A stretch of 64,000 nucleotides of DNA from Rufibacter sp. XAAS-G3-1 (GCF_013623775.1 NZ_JABFAM010000010.1:1-64000); one strand, 5' to 3'; positions 50,244 through 59,785 are shown, numbered from the stretch's first letter. The notes: generated by a model from the sequence alone, not told the origin. Program-made: numbers and translations.

Positions 50244-50918
50244 ATGAAAATTCTCCTGACGTTGGTTCTGCTGCTATCAGTCAACTGCTTGTTTGCGCAA
50301 ACCTTTACGCCCCCAGCGTTTCCGAAGACGGGTAAAAACTTCCATTCCTTTGTGCCAGAGAACTGGTTTGTCAAAGACAGCGCCCAAGGCGACCTGAACG
50401 GCGATAAAGTAGCAGACAGAGCTTTGGTGTTGGAACTGAAAGCTACTATCAATGAAGTACGACCTGACAGTTCAGTTAATCTAGGAAGCCCTCGGGTACT
50501 TCTGATTTTGTTTAAAAACCCCACTTCGGGAGGGTATGAGTTAACGCTTCAGAACAATTCCTTTATTCTACGCCACGGCGAAGGCGGTATGGAACCAGAA
50601 CCTTATAGAAAAATCAGCATTAAGAATCGGGTACTGGAAATTGTTTTCGAATTTGTACGTAGTAGCGCTACCTATAAATTCAGGTATCAGCAGAATGACT
50701 TTAAATTAATTGGCGCTACCTCTGGCGGTACTTCCGGCGGGCAAATTGAAAGTTGGGACATCAACTTCTCTACTAAAAAAGCGCTTCATGCATGGGGCGG
50801 CATTTCTGATAAAAACCTAAAACAGGAATGGAAAGCTGTGCCCACTGCCAAACTCAGAAGCCTGAAGGAGATGTTAATGCCTTTTCAGTGGGAAGTACTG
50901 CCAAACGTTTTGCTTTAG
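50244..50918 (+). CDS. Hypothetical secreted protein with a calcium-loop-like motif
   Basis: A 224-aa protein with a signal peptide (about 1-18, LLLSVNCLFA). GDLNGDKVAD (about 50-59) resembles the Asp-rich calcium loop of FG-GAP/VCBS repeats. The rest is beta-rich with no motif I recognise. It starts 18 bases after the DUF4159 gene, so is probably in the same operon. Its codon use is less GC-rich than that of the DUF4159 gene. Confidence 0.65.
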   Translation: MKILLTLVLLLSVNCLFAQTFTPPAFPKTGKNFHSFVPENWFVKDSAQGDLNGDKVADRALVLELKATINEVRPDSSVNLGSPRVLLILFKNPTSGGYELTLQNNSFILRHGEGGMEPEPYRKISIKNRVLEIVFEFVRSSATYKFRYQQNDFKLIGATSGGTSGGQIESWDINFSTKKALHAWGGISDKNLKQEWKAVPTAKLRSLKEMLMPFQWEVLPNVLL

Positions 50919-51052
50919 GAACAACTACTTTTCTAACCACGAACATTGCTTCCCTTAGCCGTTTTTCGCCTGTTTCTACCAAAACTCCCCTAAAACGGCT
51001 CCCCTAGTTTTCTCCTGCGCTAATCCGCTCGCAACTCCGCACACTTTTTTGT

Positions 51053-51060
51053 AATTTTGA
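51053..51060 (+). promoter_or_regulatory. -7 box of smc
   Basis: TAATTTTG, a full match to TAnnTTTG, 24 bases before the ATG at 51085. A degenerate family-A palindrome (50958-50999) lies just upstream. Confidence 0.6.
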
Positions 51061-51084
51061 GATTGGGGTCGGGTTTTCTGGCCG

Positions 51085-54000
51085 ATGTGTATGGAATTAG
51101 CAAGATTAGAAATCAAGGGCTTTAAGAGCTTCGGCGACAAAGTCACCATCAATTTTGACAGCGGCATTACCGGTATTGTAGGGCCCAACGGCTGCGGCAA
51201 GTCCAACATTGTGGATGCCATCAGGTGGGTGTTGGGCGAGCAGAAGACGCGGAATTTGCGCTCTGACAAGATGGAGAGCGTGATTTTCAACGGAACCAAG
51301 AACCGGAAGCCGCAGCAGCTCGCCGAGGTGTCGCTTACGTTCAACAACAACAAAGGCATTCTGCCCACCGAGTACTCGCAGGTAACCATCACCCGCCGCT
51401 ACTACCGCTCCGGCGAAAGCGAGTACCTGCTCAACAACGTCACCTGCCGCCTCAAAGACATCAACGACCTGTTCCTAGACACCGGAATTGGCTCTGATTC
51501 CTACGCCATCATTGAGCTGAAGATGGTGGATGACATTCTCACGGACAAGGACAACTCGCGCCGCAACCTGTTTGAGGAAGCGGCCGGTATCTCCAAGTTC
51601 AAAGTCCGGAAAAAACAGACGCTCAAGAAACTGGAAGAGACCGATGCAGACCTGGAGCGCGTGGAAGACGTGCTGTTCGAGATTGGTAAGAACTTGAAGA
51701 GTCTGGAGCGCCAGGCCAAAACCGCTGAACGCTACCTTAACCTCAAAGACGAATACAAGAAACTAAGCCTGGAATACGCCCGCCGCAACATTGGCCACCA
51801 CCAGGAGGCGCTGGAGCGGTTAGAAAACGAACTGAAGAAAGAAACCGACCGAAAAGGTTCCTATTCTGAAGAGTTGGCCATGCTGGAAGATACCTTGCAG
51901 GAGCAGAAATCGCTTTTAGACCGCACCCAATTTGAACTGCAGAACAAGCAGAAAGAAGTAAACGAGCACACAAGTGAGTTGCGCCAGCGGGAGAACGACA
52001 TCAAGCTGAAGAACGAGCGCAATATGTACCTGCAGGAGCGGGTGAAAACGCTGCACACCCAAATCAACCAGGACACCACCAACATTAGTCAGACCGAGCA
52101 AAGCTTGGGCCAGCTGCAGAATGATTTAGAGCAGATTCAGGAAGAGTTGCTTATTTCTGAGGAGCAGCTGGGCATGACCAAAAAGGAACTGGAGCACGTC
52201 AATCAGCAGAAAGCCGAGTTACAGAAGGAACTGCAGGAGAAAACCATGGCCCAGCGCCAGGTACAGAACGAGGCGTTCACGGTTAACAAAAGCATTGAGA
52301 TTACGCAGGTGCAGATGCAGAGCCACCGCCTGGAGCTGGAGCGGCTGCAGCAGATGGAAGGCCACGAGAACGAAATCGCGCAGCAGCATGAATCGGCGCT
52401 AGCCGAAACCAAAATCCTGCTGGAAGAAGCGCAGGAAAATCTGGTACAGTTGCAGGAAGCGGAAAACGAGCTTCGGGCGGAGATGACCAAAACCGAGGAA
52501 ACCCTGCACGAGTATCGGCAACAACTCATTGACCTGAACCGAGAGCACGACGCGAAGAAAAACCAGTACCACCTTATGAAGTCTTTGGTGGACAACCTGG
52601 AGGGTTTCCCCGAGGCCATTAAATTCCTGTACAAAGCCGAGAACTGGGAAAAACCCGCCCCGCTCCTCTCAGACATCATCTCCTGCGACCCCGAGTACAA
52701 GAACCTGATTGAAACATACCTGGAGCCGTACATGAACTTCTTCGTGGTAGACTCGCCGCATGACGCCGTAGAAGCCATTGAGTTACTGAAAGAGCAGAAC
52801 AAGGGCCGCGCCAGTTTCATCATTCTCTCTGAGGTGGAGGAAATGGAAATCCCAGACACGCTCAGCACGCCCAAATACAAAGCCGCCCTGGAAGTGGTCG
52901 CCGCCGAGGAGAAATACCACTCCCTCCTGCGCTTCATGCTCAGCGAAGTGTACCTCACCGATACCGCCGACACCGAACTGTTTCTCAGCGACGGTCGCAC
53001 CTATATCTTAACCGATGGCACGGCCATCAAAAAACCGTTGAGCGTGGCCGGTGGTTCGGTGGGTTTGTTTGACGGCAACCGGTTGGGCCGCAAGCAGAAC
53101 TTGGAGAAACTGGCCGAAGAGCTGGAAACCTTGAAGGAAGGCCAAGACCGCCTGAAAGTGAAGATCACTACGTTGCAGCAGGTGTTGCAAAACCAGAAGG
53201 AAAGCACCCAGCAGGAACAGATAAGGGTACAGGAGCGCGACATCAATACCCTGCAGCAGGAATTGGTGAGCCACAAGGTGCGTTATGAGCAGTTCTTGTT
53301 GAACCAACAAAACCAGGCCAGCAAGAAAGACGAGTTATTCGATAAAATCCAGGAACTAGGCGATAAACTGGCCGACCTGATGCCGGATGCCGAGAGCAAG
53401 AACCTGGCCCTGAAAAGCTTTGAACAGGAGCTTTCTGGTTTAAGCCAGGTTTTGGAAAAACAGAACGAAATCATTACCGAGGTAAGCGGCATCTTCAACC
53501 AGGAGAACATCAAGTTCCACCAACTTAAGAACCGCCTGCAAAGCATCCAGCAGGAATTGGCTTATAAGCAGAAAACCGTCATGAACCACCAGGAACGCCT
53601 GGTGCAGTTGCAGGACGAACTGAGCCGGGCCGAAGACGAGACGGTTTCCCTGGAACAGTTTGTGGAAGACCAGAACCACTTGTTGGAAGAAGGCCTAGTG
53701 GCCCGCAAGGAAATGGCCCGCGAACTGGAAGAGATTGAGAAAGCCTATTTCTCTTTGCGCGGCGAGATAGACGAGAAGGAGAAAAACATACGGGAACTGC
53801 AACGCAAAAAGCAGAACACCGACGAGGTGTTCCAGTCCATGAACCAGGCCATCACCGATACCCGCATCAAATTGGTCTCGGTGATTGAGCGCCTCTCTGC
53901 GGAGTTCAACATGAACCCCGATGATTTGGCCGAGGCACCTACCGAGAAACTGGACATCACCAATGAGGAGTTGAGCCAGCAAGTGCAAACCGTGAAGCAG

Positions 54001-54651
54001 AAACTGGAGAACATAGGGCCGGTGAACCCCATGGCCGCCGAGGCTTACCAGGAAATTGACACCCGCAACCAGTTCATCCTCACGCAGAAGAACGACTTGC
54101 TGGATGCCAAAAACCAGTTGATGGACACCATCGCGGAGATTGACACCGTGGCCAAGGAGAAATACCTCACCGCTTTTGACCAAATCAAGGAGAACTTCAT
54201 GCGCGTATTCCGGTCGCTCTTCTCAGATGAAGACACCTGTGACCTGTACATCGCCGACCCCAGCAACCCCTTGGAATCGAAGATTGAAATCATGGCCCGC
54301 CCCAAAGGCAAACGCCCGTTGACCATCAACCAGCTTTCGGGCGGGGAGAAAACCTTGACGGCCATTTCATTGCTATTCGCCATTTACCTGCTCAAACCCG
54401 CGCCCTTCTGTATTTTCGACGAAGTGGATGCACCGTTGGACGATGCCAACATTGACAAATTCAACAACATTGTGAAGAAGTTCTCCAACGACTCGCAGTT
54501 CATAGTGGTGACGCACAACAAACGCACCATGGTGTCTACCGATGTGATTTATGGCATCACCATGCTGGAGGTTGGCGTTTCCAGAGTGATTCCGGTGGAT
54601 TTGCGTGATTTGGCTCCTGAACCAGAGACCCAGGCGGCATTAACAGCTTAG
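51085..54651 (+). CDS. smc: Chromosome segregation protein SMC
   Basis: A 1188-aa condensin ATPase. Walker A GPNGCGKSN (about 33-41), a long coiled coil (about 170-510), hinge (about 515-670, with FPEAIKFLYKAENW), second coiled coil (about 680-1030), then the signature LSGGEKTLTAISLLF and Walker B FCIFDEVDAPLDD near 1080-1120. It organises and segregates the chromosome with ScpA/ScpB, which are not in this window. Start at ATG 51085 or 51091 (MELARLEIKG); the latter matches relatives better. Confidence 0.95.
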   Translation: MCMELARLEIKGFKSFGDKVTINFDSGITGIVGPNGCGKSNIVDAIRWVLGEQKTRNLRSDKMESVIFNGTKNRKPQQLAEVSLTFNNNKGILPTEYSQVTITRRYYRSGESEYLLNNVTCRLKDINDLFLDTGIGSDSYAIIELKMVDDILTDKDNSRRNLFEEAAGISKFKVRKKQTLKKLEETDADLERVEDVLFEIGKNLKSLERQAKTAERYLNLKDEYKKLSLEYARRNIGHHQEALERLENELKKETDRKGSYSEELAMLEDTLQEQKSLLDRTQFELQNKQKEVNEHTSELRQRENDIKLKNERNMYLQERVKTLHTQINQDTTNISQTEQSLGQLQNDLEQIQEELLISEEQLGMTKKELEHVNQQKAELQKELQEKTMAQRQVQNEAFTVNKSIEITQVQMQSHRLELERLQQMEGHENEIAQQHESALAETKILLEEAQENLVQLQEAENELRAEMTKTEETLHEYRQQLIDLNREHDAKKNQYHLMKSLVDNLEGFPEAIKFLYKAENWEKPAPLLSDIISCDPEYKNLIETYLEPYMNFFVVDSPHDAVEAIELLKEQNKGRASFIILSEVEEMEIPDTLSTPKYKAALEVVAAEEKYHSLLRFMLSEVYLTDTADTELFLSDGRTYILTDGTAIKKPLSVAGGSVGLFDGNRLGRKQNLEKLAEELETLKEGQDRLKVKITTLQQVLQNQKESTQQEQIRVQERDINTLQQELVSHKVRYEQFLLNQQNQASKKDELFDKIQELGDKLADLMPDAESKNLALKSFEQELSGLSQVLEKQNEIITEVSGIFNQENIKFHQLKNRLQSIQQELAYKQKTVMNHQERLVQLQDELSRAEDETVSLEQFVEDQNHLLEEGLVARKEMARELEEIEKAYFSLRGEIDEKEKNIRELQRKKQNTDEVFQSMNQAITDTRIKLVSVIERLSAEFNMNPDDLAEAPTEKLDITNEELSQQVQTVKQKLENIGPVNPMAAEAYQEIDTRNQFILTQKNDLLDAKNQLMDTIAEIDTVAKEKYLTAFDQIKENFMRVFRSLFSDEDTCDLYIADPSNPLESKIEIMARPKGKRPLTINQLSGGEKTLTAISLLFAIYLLKPAPFCIFDEVDAPLDDANIDKFNNIVKKFSNDSQFIVVTHNKRTMVSTDVIYGITMLEVGVSRVIPVDLRDLAPEPETQAALTA

Positions 54652-54667
54652 AAATTTTTGGTTAGAT

Positions 54668-54732
54668 AAAAAATCCTTTTCCGTTTAGCGCCTGTTTTCT
54701 CAAAAACAGGCGCTAAACGGAAAAGGATTTTT
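54668..54732. repeat. Family-A palindrome (A20), near perfect, possible smc terminator
   Basis: Arms AAAAATCCTTTTCCGTTTAG / CTAAACGGAAAAGGATTTTT around CGCCTGTTTTCTCAAAAACAGGCG; about 30 bp per arm. It follows the smc stop by 16 bases. Confidence 0.88.
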
Positions 54733-54778
54733 ATAGGAAAAAGAGAATGAATAATTCTTTTTCTCTCCCCCTCCTTCT

Positions 54779-54869
54779 TTGTCATGCTGAAAGGATCTTG
54801 TGGGCAAACTAGAAAGGCGAGGAATAACTGCTATACCGTTCGCCCACAAGATCCTTCCAGGATGACAAA
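54779..54869. mobile_element. Inverted-repeat element, family E, copy 2
   Basis: TTGTCATGCTGAAAGGATC...GGATCTTGTGGGC against GCCCACAAGATCC...GGATGACAA; same plan as the copies at 13493 and 59995. Confidence 0.8.
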
Positions 54870-54888
54870 ATTTTATTATAGCGTCTAT

Positions 54889-55437
54889 TTACCTCACGCC
54901 CTGGCTTGGGAACTTAGGGGTAACGGTGCGGTAAAAGTCTAAGATCTTTTTTAGATCTGCCTCATAATCTCCGGTGGGGTAAATGGTAGGCCCAATGCCG
55001 GCTTCTTTTTTGGCGTAATCAAGGTAGCCTAGCAGAATGGGAACACCCGCTCCTACGGCGGTGTGGTAAAAGCCTTTTTTCCAGCGGGGTTGGTACTTGC
55101 GGGTTCCCTCGGGCGTGACCATCATCACCATCTCTTCGTTTTCCTTGAAGATGTCAACCATGGCGGTTACCAGGTTGTTGTTCTTTTTCCGGTCAACGGG
55201 TACGGCACCCATAGATCTGAGCAGTGCGCCCATCGGGAAAAAGAAGGCTTCTTTTTTGATGGTTAATTTCACGGGCACGTCCATGAGGTAAAAGGCGGCA
55301 CGGGCATAGATGAAATCCCAGTTACTGGTGTGCGGAGCCGCAATCATAATGGCCTGTTTCATACCCGGCGGCATGCTTCCTTTCAACTTCCAACCGGCAA
55401 CCTTAAAAATAACCTTCGCTAATGCTTTACCAAACAT
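54889..55437 (-). CDS. 1-acyl-sn-glycerol-3-phosphate acyltransferase-like protein
   Basis: A 182-aa PlsC-type acyltransferase. The catalytic HX4D is H36-D41 (HTSNWD) and PEGTR is at 109-113; KLTIKKEAFFFPMG (57-70) lies between. It is short, with no obvious transmembrane anchor, like the small Bacteroidota PlsC homologues. It probably transfers acyl groups to lysophospholipid or a related acceptor at the inner membrane; the exact acceptor is open. Confidence 0.85.
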   Translation of the reverse strand: MFGKALAKVIFKVAGWKLKGSMPPGMKQAIMIAAPHTSNWDFIYARAAFYLMDVPVKLTIKKEAFFFPMGALLRSMGAVPVDRKKNNNLVTAMVDIFKENEEMVMMVTPEGTRKYQPRWKKGFYHTAVGAGVPILLGYLDYAKKEAGIGPTIYPTGDYEADLKKILDFYRTVTPKFPSQGVR

Positions 55438-55468
55438 AGATTTTACGTGAGTACAACTACAATATTAC

Positions 55469-55496
55469 AAAAAAAACCAGCTTTATAGCTGGTTTC
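55469..55496 (-). terminator. Terminator of the 55.5-kb OMP gene
   Basis: AACCAGCT / AGCTGGTT stem with an eight-T run on the minus strand, 15 bases after the stop. Confidence 0.85.
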
Positions 55497-55510
55497 TCAT
55501 TGTATTATGG

Positions 55511-56131
55511 TTAACGGGAAGACAGTTGGAATTTACGTTCCCGGAACAGATATACCTGCAAGCCTATATTCACCGAAGGCCCCCATTCCGTTACCTTTCT
55601 GTTTCCTTCGGTTGGTCTTTTTTCCTGGTAATACGAGAACATGACGGCTGGCTCAATGGCTACTTTGGGATTGATGAAGATGGCGTATCCCACTCCGCCC
55701 TTGAATTCAGCGAGATCCGTTTTGGTACTGTTGGGTCTATTGTTGACCCCAACGGCAGCACTGGCTTCGCCATAAAAGCCATTATCCAGGTAATAGCGGG
55801 CAAAAGGCCCCACCAAGATGTTGGTAGCCTGGGTTGGAATCTGGTCATCCATCTCTTCTTTGTAATGGTAGACGGTTCCTTTCATCCCTAATGCCACATC
55901 ACTGAGAACGAAGTAGCCTATTTTGGCATCCAGATCAAACTGCTGCCGATGCCCGGAAATAGGTTCACCACTACTGCTGATGTTGATTTGTTTGTAGGAG
56001 CCAGACACGCTTCCGCCTACCATCAAGGTGCGCTGGAATATTTTGGCTGGTATCAGGGTACCCCGGTTTTCCTGAGCCCGGGCTTGAATACATGTCAGAA
56101 GTAAAATGCTTGCGTAAAGCAACTTTCTCAT
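55511..56131 (-). CDS. Small outer-membrane beta-barrel protein
   Basis: A 206-aa protein with a signal peptide (about 1-19, LTCIQARAQ). The mature part alternates hydrophobic and polar residues in about eight strands (for example GGSVSGSYKQIN, DLDAKIGYFVLSDVALGMKG, YYLDNGFYGEASAAVG), typical of OmpW/OMP_b-brl small barrels. Function unknown. It has its own terminator, so it is probably monocistronic. Confidence 0.78.
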   Translation of the reverse strand: MRKLLYASILLLTCIQARAQENRGTLIPAKIFQRTLMVGGSVSGSYKQINISSSGEPISGHRQQFDLDAKIGYFVLSDVALGMKGTVYHYKEEMDDQIPTQATNILVGPFARYYLDNGFYGEASAAVGVNNRPNSTKTDLAEFKGGVGYAIFINPKVAIEPAVMFSYYQEKRPTEGNRKVTEWGPSVNIGLQVYLFRERKFQLSSR

Positions 56132-56233
56132 AAAACCAAAATAGAGGTAAAACGCATCCTGTAAGATGACTCATACGGAAAGGAAAGGAAGGAAATCTAT
56201 ACAATAATACTATTATATAGAACTATGAATAGA

Positions 56234-57004
56234 TTAATTTACCTCAGGCTTCATCAAAGCCTCAATCTCCTGGGAAAGCCCCATGGTGTAGTCATAGCCG
56301 ATGGTGTACATTTCCTTGGCTTTCTTGAGATCATAGATATTGAATTCGGCCAGTTTGGGAGGCTCCAACAGCAGATCGCAAAGCGCAACCCGGCTCTGGA
56401 TGTTGGCGTGCAGGGCCAAGTGGAAGATGCGCTCCGTTACCTGTCTTATGCCGGTGATCTCGGCGTTGTGGGGCGTGGGGTTTACGTGCACCCCAATGAT
56501 TTTATCGCACTCGCCGGTAATGCATTCCACCGGCAGATTATTGATGAGGCCGCCGTCTACCAGCATCCTTTTCTCCAATTGCATGGGTTTAAACAAGACC
56601 GGCACGGCCGAAGATGCTTTCAACGCTTCTACCAGGGAGCCTTTGGTGAAGTAGACCGTGCAGCCTTCTACCAGATCCAGGGCAGAGATAGTCAATTTGA
56701 TAGGAAGTTCCTCAAACGTGCGGCCCTGCAAATGCTCTTCAAAGATTTTGTGCAGCGCCTGGGTATGCAGAATACCTCTGTTTAGCGCAGGCTTGAATAA
56801 TCTAGGCAAGGGCAAATCAATGACCAATTGGAGCACTTCGGCCGGAGAAAACCCGGCGGCAAAGAAAGCCCCCACAATTGCCCCAGAACTTACCCCGGAG
56901 ATAGCATGAATGGAAACCCCTATTTCCTGCAACGCCTGCAGTACCCCCAAATGCGCGACTCCTCTGGCGGCCCCGCCAGACAAACAAATTCCTAACTTCT
57001 GCAT
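56234..57004 (-). CDS. Patatin-like phospholipase
   Basis: A 256-aa serine hydrolase of the RssA/patatin type. Oxyanion hole GGAARG (10-15), nucleophile elbow GVSSG (37-41, Ser39) and catalytic Asp150 (DGGLINNLP) form the Ser-Asp dyad. No signal peptide; cytoplasmic. It begins 3 bases after the MBL hydrolase stop, and that gene follows accA, so the three may form an acyl-lipid-related operon. Substrate unknown. Confidence 0.9.
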   Translation of the reverse strand: MQKLGICLSGGAARGVAHLGVLQALQEIGVSIHAISGVSSGAIVGAFFAAGFSPAEVLQLVIDLPLPRLFKPALNRGILHTQALHKIFEEHLQGRTFEELPIKLTISALDLVEGCTVYFTKGSLVEALKASSAVPVLFKPMQLEKRMLVDGGLINNLPVECITGECDKIIGVHVNPTPHNAEITGIRQVTERIFHLALHANIQSRVALCDLLLEPPKLAEFNIYDLKKAKEMYTIGYDYTMGLSQEIEALMKPEVN

Positions 57005-57007
57005 CCG

Positions 57008-57856
57008 CTATAACGCCGACAAAGGGAAAACCTGGTCTACCCGTACTCCTTTGTCGGTGTGCTTTACGGTGCAGCATTCATTTTGGACGTCGTGCTCAAA
57101 GAATAATACCCAGTTTTCATCGGCGGCCTGCTTCAGAAATCTCTCTTTCTCTTGCAAAGTCAGCAGCGGTCTGGTGTCATAGCCCATCACGTACGGGAGC
57201 GGCAAATGCCCTACCGACGGCAACAGATCGGCCACAAAACAGAGGGTACGGCCTTTGTACTGTAGCCTAGGCAGCATCATTTTGTCGGTATGCCCGTCTA
57301 CGTACGTCACTTCAAACCCGGGAAAAAACTGCTCCTGGCCTACTGTCAGGAATTCCAGTTGTCCGCTCTCCTGTATGGGCAGAATGTTCTCCTTGATAAA
57401 ACTCGCCTTCTCCCGGGGGTTAGGCTCGGTGGCCCAAGCCCAATGGTCCTGGTTGCTCCAGTAGCGGGCCTTGGGGAAAACCGTTTCCAGGCTGCTTCCG
57501 TCTTTGCCGTACTTGACAGAACCGCCGCAGTGGTCAAAGTGCAGGTGCGTCAGAAAAACATCGGTCACATCAGAAAACCCGAACCCCGCTTGGTGCAATG
57601 ATTTCTCCAGCGAGTAATCTCCGTGCAGGTAATAGTGGCTGAAGAATTTGGCATCCTGCTTGGCCCCTATCCCGTTGTCAATCAAAATAAGCCGGTTGCC
57701 GGCTTCCACCAGCAGGCAGCGCATGGCCCAGGAGCAGAGGTTGTTTTCGTCTGCCGGGTTGGTGCGCTGCCAGATGGATTTAGGAACCACGCCAAACATG
57801 GCACCACCGTCTAATTTGAAATTTCCGGTATGAATGGGATACAGATTCAAGGCCAT
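57008..57856 (-). CDS. MBL-fold metallo-hydrolase
   Basis: A 282-aa metallo-beta-lactamase-fold protein with the zinc motif THLHFDHCGG (103-112) and a later VDGHTDKMMLP histidine. It resembles N-acyl-homoserine lactonase/quinolone-lactonase-like hydrolases of Bacteroidota, but the substrate cannot be inferred. It lies between accA (48-base gap with a degenerate family-A palindrome) and the patatin gene (3-base gap). Confidence 0.85.
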   Translation of the reverse strand: MALNLYPIHTGNFKLDGGAMFGVVPKSIWQRTNPADENNLCSWAMRCLLVEAGNRLILIDNGIGAKQDAKFFSHYYLHGDYSLEKSLHQAGFGFSDVTDVFLTHLHFDHCGGSVKYGKDGSSLETVFPKARYWSNQDHWAWATEPNPREKASFIKENILPIQESGQLEFLTVGQEQFFPGFEVTYVDGHTDKMMLPRLQYKGRTLCFVADLLPSVGHLPLPYVMGYDTRPLLTLQEKERFLKQAADENWVLFFEHDVQNECCTVKHTDKGVRVDQVFPLSAL

Positions 57857-57904
57857 GCCTGGGTATTTTTAGTCTGTTTTCTGAAAAAGAGGGCTAAAAT
57901 AGAA

Positions 57905-58852
57905 TTACTCTGTAACCACGCCCATCTCGCCGAACTTCTCAATGCGTTGCATGATACGGTCTTCGGGCGAAAAGGCTTCCAACTTTTCAAGGGTGGAGAA
58001 AATCTTTTTCTGCAGAGTCCTGATCATTTTCTCGGGGTCAACGTGTGCGCCTCCCAGCGGTTCTTTGATGATGCCGTCAATTAATTTATTGCCCAGCATG
58101 TCTTTGGCTGTGAGTTTCATGGCTTCCGCAGCCTGCTCTTTGTAGTTCCAACTTCTCCAAAGAATTGTGGAACAGTTTTCCGGTGAAATCACCGAATACC
58201 AGGTATTTTCCAGCATGAAAACTTTATCGCCAATGCCAATGCCCAGGGCTCCGCCCGAGGCACCTTCGCCAATGACAATGCAGATTACCGGCACCTTGAG
58301 CATGAACATCTCTTTCAGGTTACGGGCAATGGCCTCGCCCTGTCCTCTTTCCTCCGCTTCCAAGCCCGGGAATGCGCCCGGGGTATCAATGAAAGTAATG
58401 ATGGGCTTGTTGAATTTCTCGGCTAGTTTCATCAGGCGAAGCGCCTTGCGGTACCCCTCGGGGTTGGCCATCCCGAAATTACGGTACTGGCGCTCTTTGG
58501 TGTTCCGGCCTTTCTGCTGACCGATGAACATGACCGTTTTGCCGTTGATCTCGCCAAAACCACCTACCATCGCTTTGTCATCGCGCACATTGCGGTCGCC
58601 GTGCAGCTCTATAAAGGTGGGAGAAAGTCCCTTTATATAATCTAAGGTGTAGGGTCTCTCTACGTGCCGGGAAAGTTGTACCCGTTGCCAGCGGGTAAGG
58701 TTGGCGTAGGTCTCTTTCTTAAGCGCCTTAATCTTCTCCTCTAGTGCCGTAACCGCCTCGCTCACGTCCACCTGGCTCTCAGAGGCCAGCTTTTTCATTT
58801 CGGCTAATTTTCCTTCCAGAGAAGCAATGGGTTGTTCAAAATCTAACAGCAT
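57905..58852 (-). CDS. accA: Acetyl-CoA carboxylase carboxyltransferase subunit alpha
   Basis: A 315-aa subunit that, with AccD, transfers the carboxyl group from carboxybiotin to acetyl-CoA. An N-terminal coiled coil (about 5-55) leads into the crotonase-like core with [28 protein letters not shown] and [17 protein letters not shown]. Complete and of normal length. The partner accC at the window start is truncated, while accD and accB are not in the window, so the acc genes are dispersed in this genome. Confidence 0.95.
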   Translation of the reverse strand: MLLDFEQPIASLEGKLAEMKKLASESQVDVSEAVTALEEKIKALKKETYANLTRWQRVQLSRHVERPYTLDYIKGLSPTFIELHGDRNVRDDKAMVGGFGEINGKTVMFIGQQKGRNTKERQYRNFGMANPEGYRKALRLMKLAEKFNKPIITFIDTPGAFPGLEAEERGQGEAIARNLKEMFMLKVPVICIVIGEGASGGALGIGIGDKVFMLENTWYSVISPENCSTILWRSWNYKEQAAEAMKLTAKDMLGNKLIDGIIKEPLGGAHVDPEKMIRTLQKKIFSTLEKLEAFSPEDRIMQRIEKFGEMGVVTE

Positions 58853-59018
58853 AGTAATGCCCCTTACGTTTAGCTAAAGTGTGACTACAAAGGTAAACGA
58901 AACTTGCAAAGTTTAGTAGTACGAGTTTTTTCAAGTTTTTGACTTAAAATTTTCGGTTTGACAGTGAACCGGTTAGCATTTAGTACCTCTTTCTTTTGGC
59001 CTTTTTTAGGGGTATTTG

Positions 59019-59049
59019 TTGTGCGGTAACAATCTGCCCCCCATATTTG
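59019..59049 (+). promoter_or_regulatory. Promoter of tRNA-Asp copy 1
   Basis: TTG (59019-59021), 20 bases, then CATATTTG (59042-59049), one mismatch from TAnnTTTG. Confidence 0.6.
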
Positions 59050-59087
59050 CATCATCAAACGGAGACAACGGGTCTCCGGAAGATGTT

Positions 59088-59161
59088 GGTCCGGTAGTTC
59101 AGTTGGTTAGAATGCCGCCCTGTCACGGCGGAGGTCGCGGGTTCGAGTCCCGTCCGGACCG
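59088..59161 (+). tRNA. tRNA-Asp (anticodon GTC), copy 1
   Basis: A 74-nt cloverleaf: acceptor GGTCCGG/CCGGACC, D-arm AGTTCAGTTGGTTAGAAT, anticodon stem-loop CCGCCCTGTCACGGCGG with GTC, T-arm CGCGGGTTCGAGTCCCG and discriminator G. CCA is not encoded. A terminator follows. Confidence 0.95.
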
Positions 59162-59167
59162 CAGTTT

Positions 59168-59210
59168 AAAAGAGTCCCTTCACTTCTTGTGAGGGGACTC
59201 TTTTGTTTTA
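59168..59210 (+). terminator. tRNA-Asp copy 1 terminator
   Basis: AAAAGAGTCCC(T)TCAC / GTGAGGGGACTCTTTT stem and T-rich tail. Confidence 0.85.
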
Positions 59211-59554
59211 GGTGCCTTTGGCTCCGCTCAAACGGCTTGATGCTTGTTTAGCGAAGGCGTTAAATGCTTTAAGCTGTTTAGAAGCCTCTTTTCAGAAAAC
59301 AGCCCTAAAACAGACACTTTCTTAATAAGGGTGGCTTTATAGACACTGATGATACATGTGAAATACACCTATGGGGCCAGAGGCGAGCTAAGGAAATCTT
59401 TAAAGGTCTTGCGAATGAATCACAGGCACACAAAATAGTGTAACCAGTTAATTGCCAAGGCAAAACCGAGTCTTCACACTATATCAATAGAGAGTAAAGC
59501 ACTTACTCATTCTCCTGAAACAGCTTCTCTATTTTAATATTTGGAAACTTTATG

Positions 59555-59585
59555 TTGCATCGTAAAAATTAACTCTACATATTTG
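59555..59585 (+). promoter_or_regulatory. Promoter of tRNA-Asp copy 2
   Basis: TTG (59555-59557), 20 bases, then CATATTTG (59578-59585). The -33 part lies outside the duplicated block but has the same spacing as copy 1. Confidence 0.6.
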
Positions 59586-59623
59586 CAGCATCAAACGGGG
59601 ACAACGGGTCTCCGGAAGATGTT

Positions 59624-59697
59624 GGTCCGGTAGTTCAGTTGGTTAGAATGCCGCCCTGTCACGGCGGAGGTCGCGGGTTCGAGTCCCGTCCGGACCG
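59624..59697 (+). tRNA. tRNA-Asp (anticodon GTC), copy 2
   Basis: Identical in all 74 positions to the copy at 59088, including the GTC anticodon and discriminator G. Followed by its own terminator. Confidence 0.95.
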
Positions 59698-59703
59698 CAG
59701 TTT

Positions 59704-59746
59704 AAAAGAGTCCCTTCACTCCTTGTGATGGGACTCTTTTGTTTTA
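59704..59746 (+). terminator. tRNA-Asp copy 2 terminator
   Basis: Same hairpin as copy 1 with two base changes (GTGATGGGACTC), keeping most pairs. Confidence 0.8.
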
Positions 59747-59785
59747 GGTGCCTTTGGCTCCGCAAATAAACGATTGAACCACCTC

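Larger units (their letters stand above)
59042..59227. repeat. 186-bp duplicated tRNA-Asp block, copy 1
   Basis: The block from CATATTTGCA through the tRNA and terminator to GGCTCCGC is repeated at 59578-59763 with only a few substitutions, all outside the tRNA. Confidence 0.9.
59578..59763. repeat. 186-bp duplicated tRNA-Asp block, copy 2
   Basis: Direct repeat of 59042-59227; the intervening 350 bp is unrelated AT-rich DNA. Confidence 0.9.
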
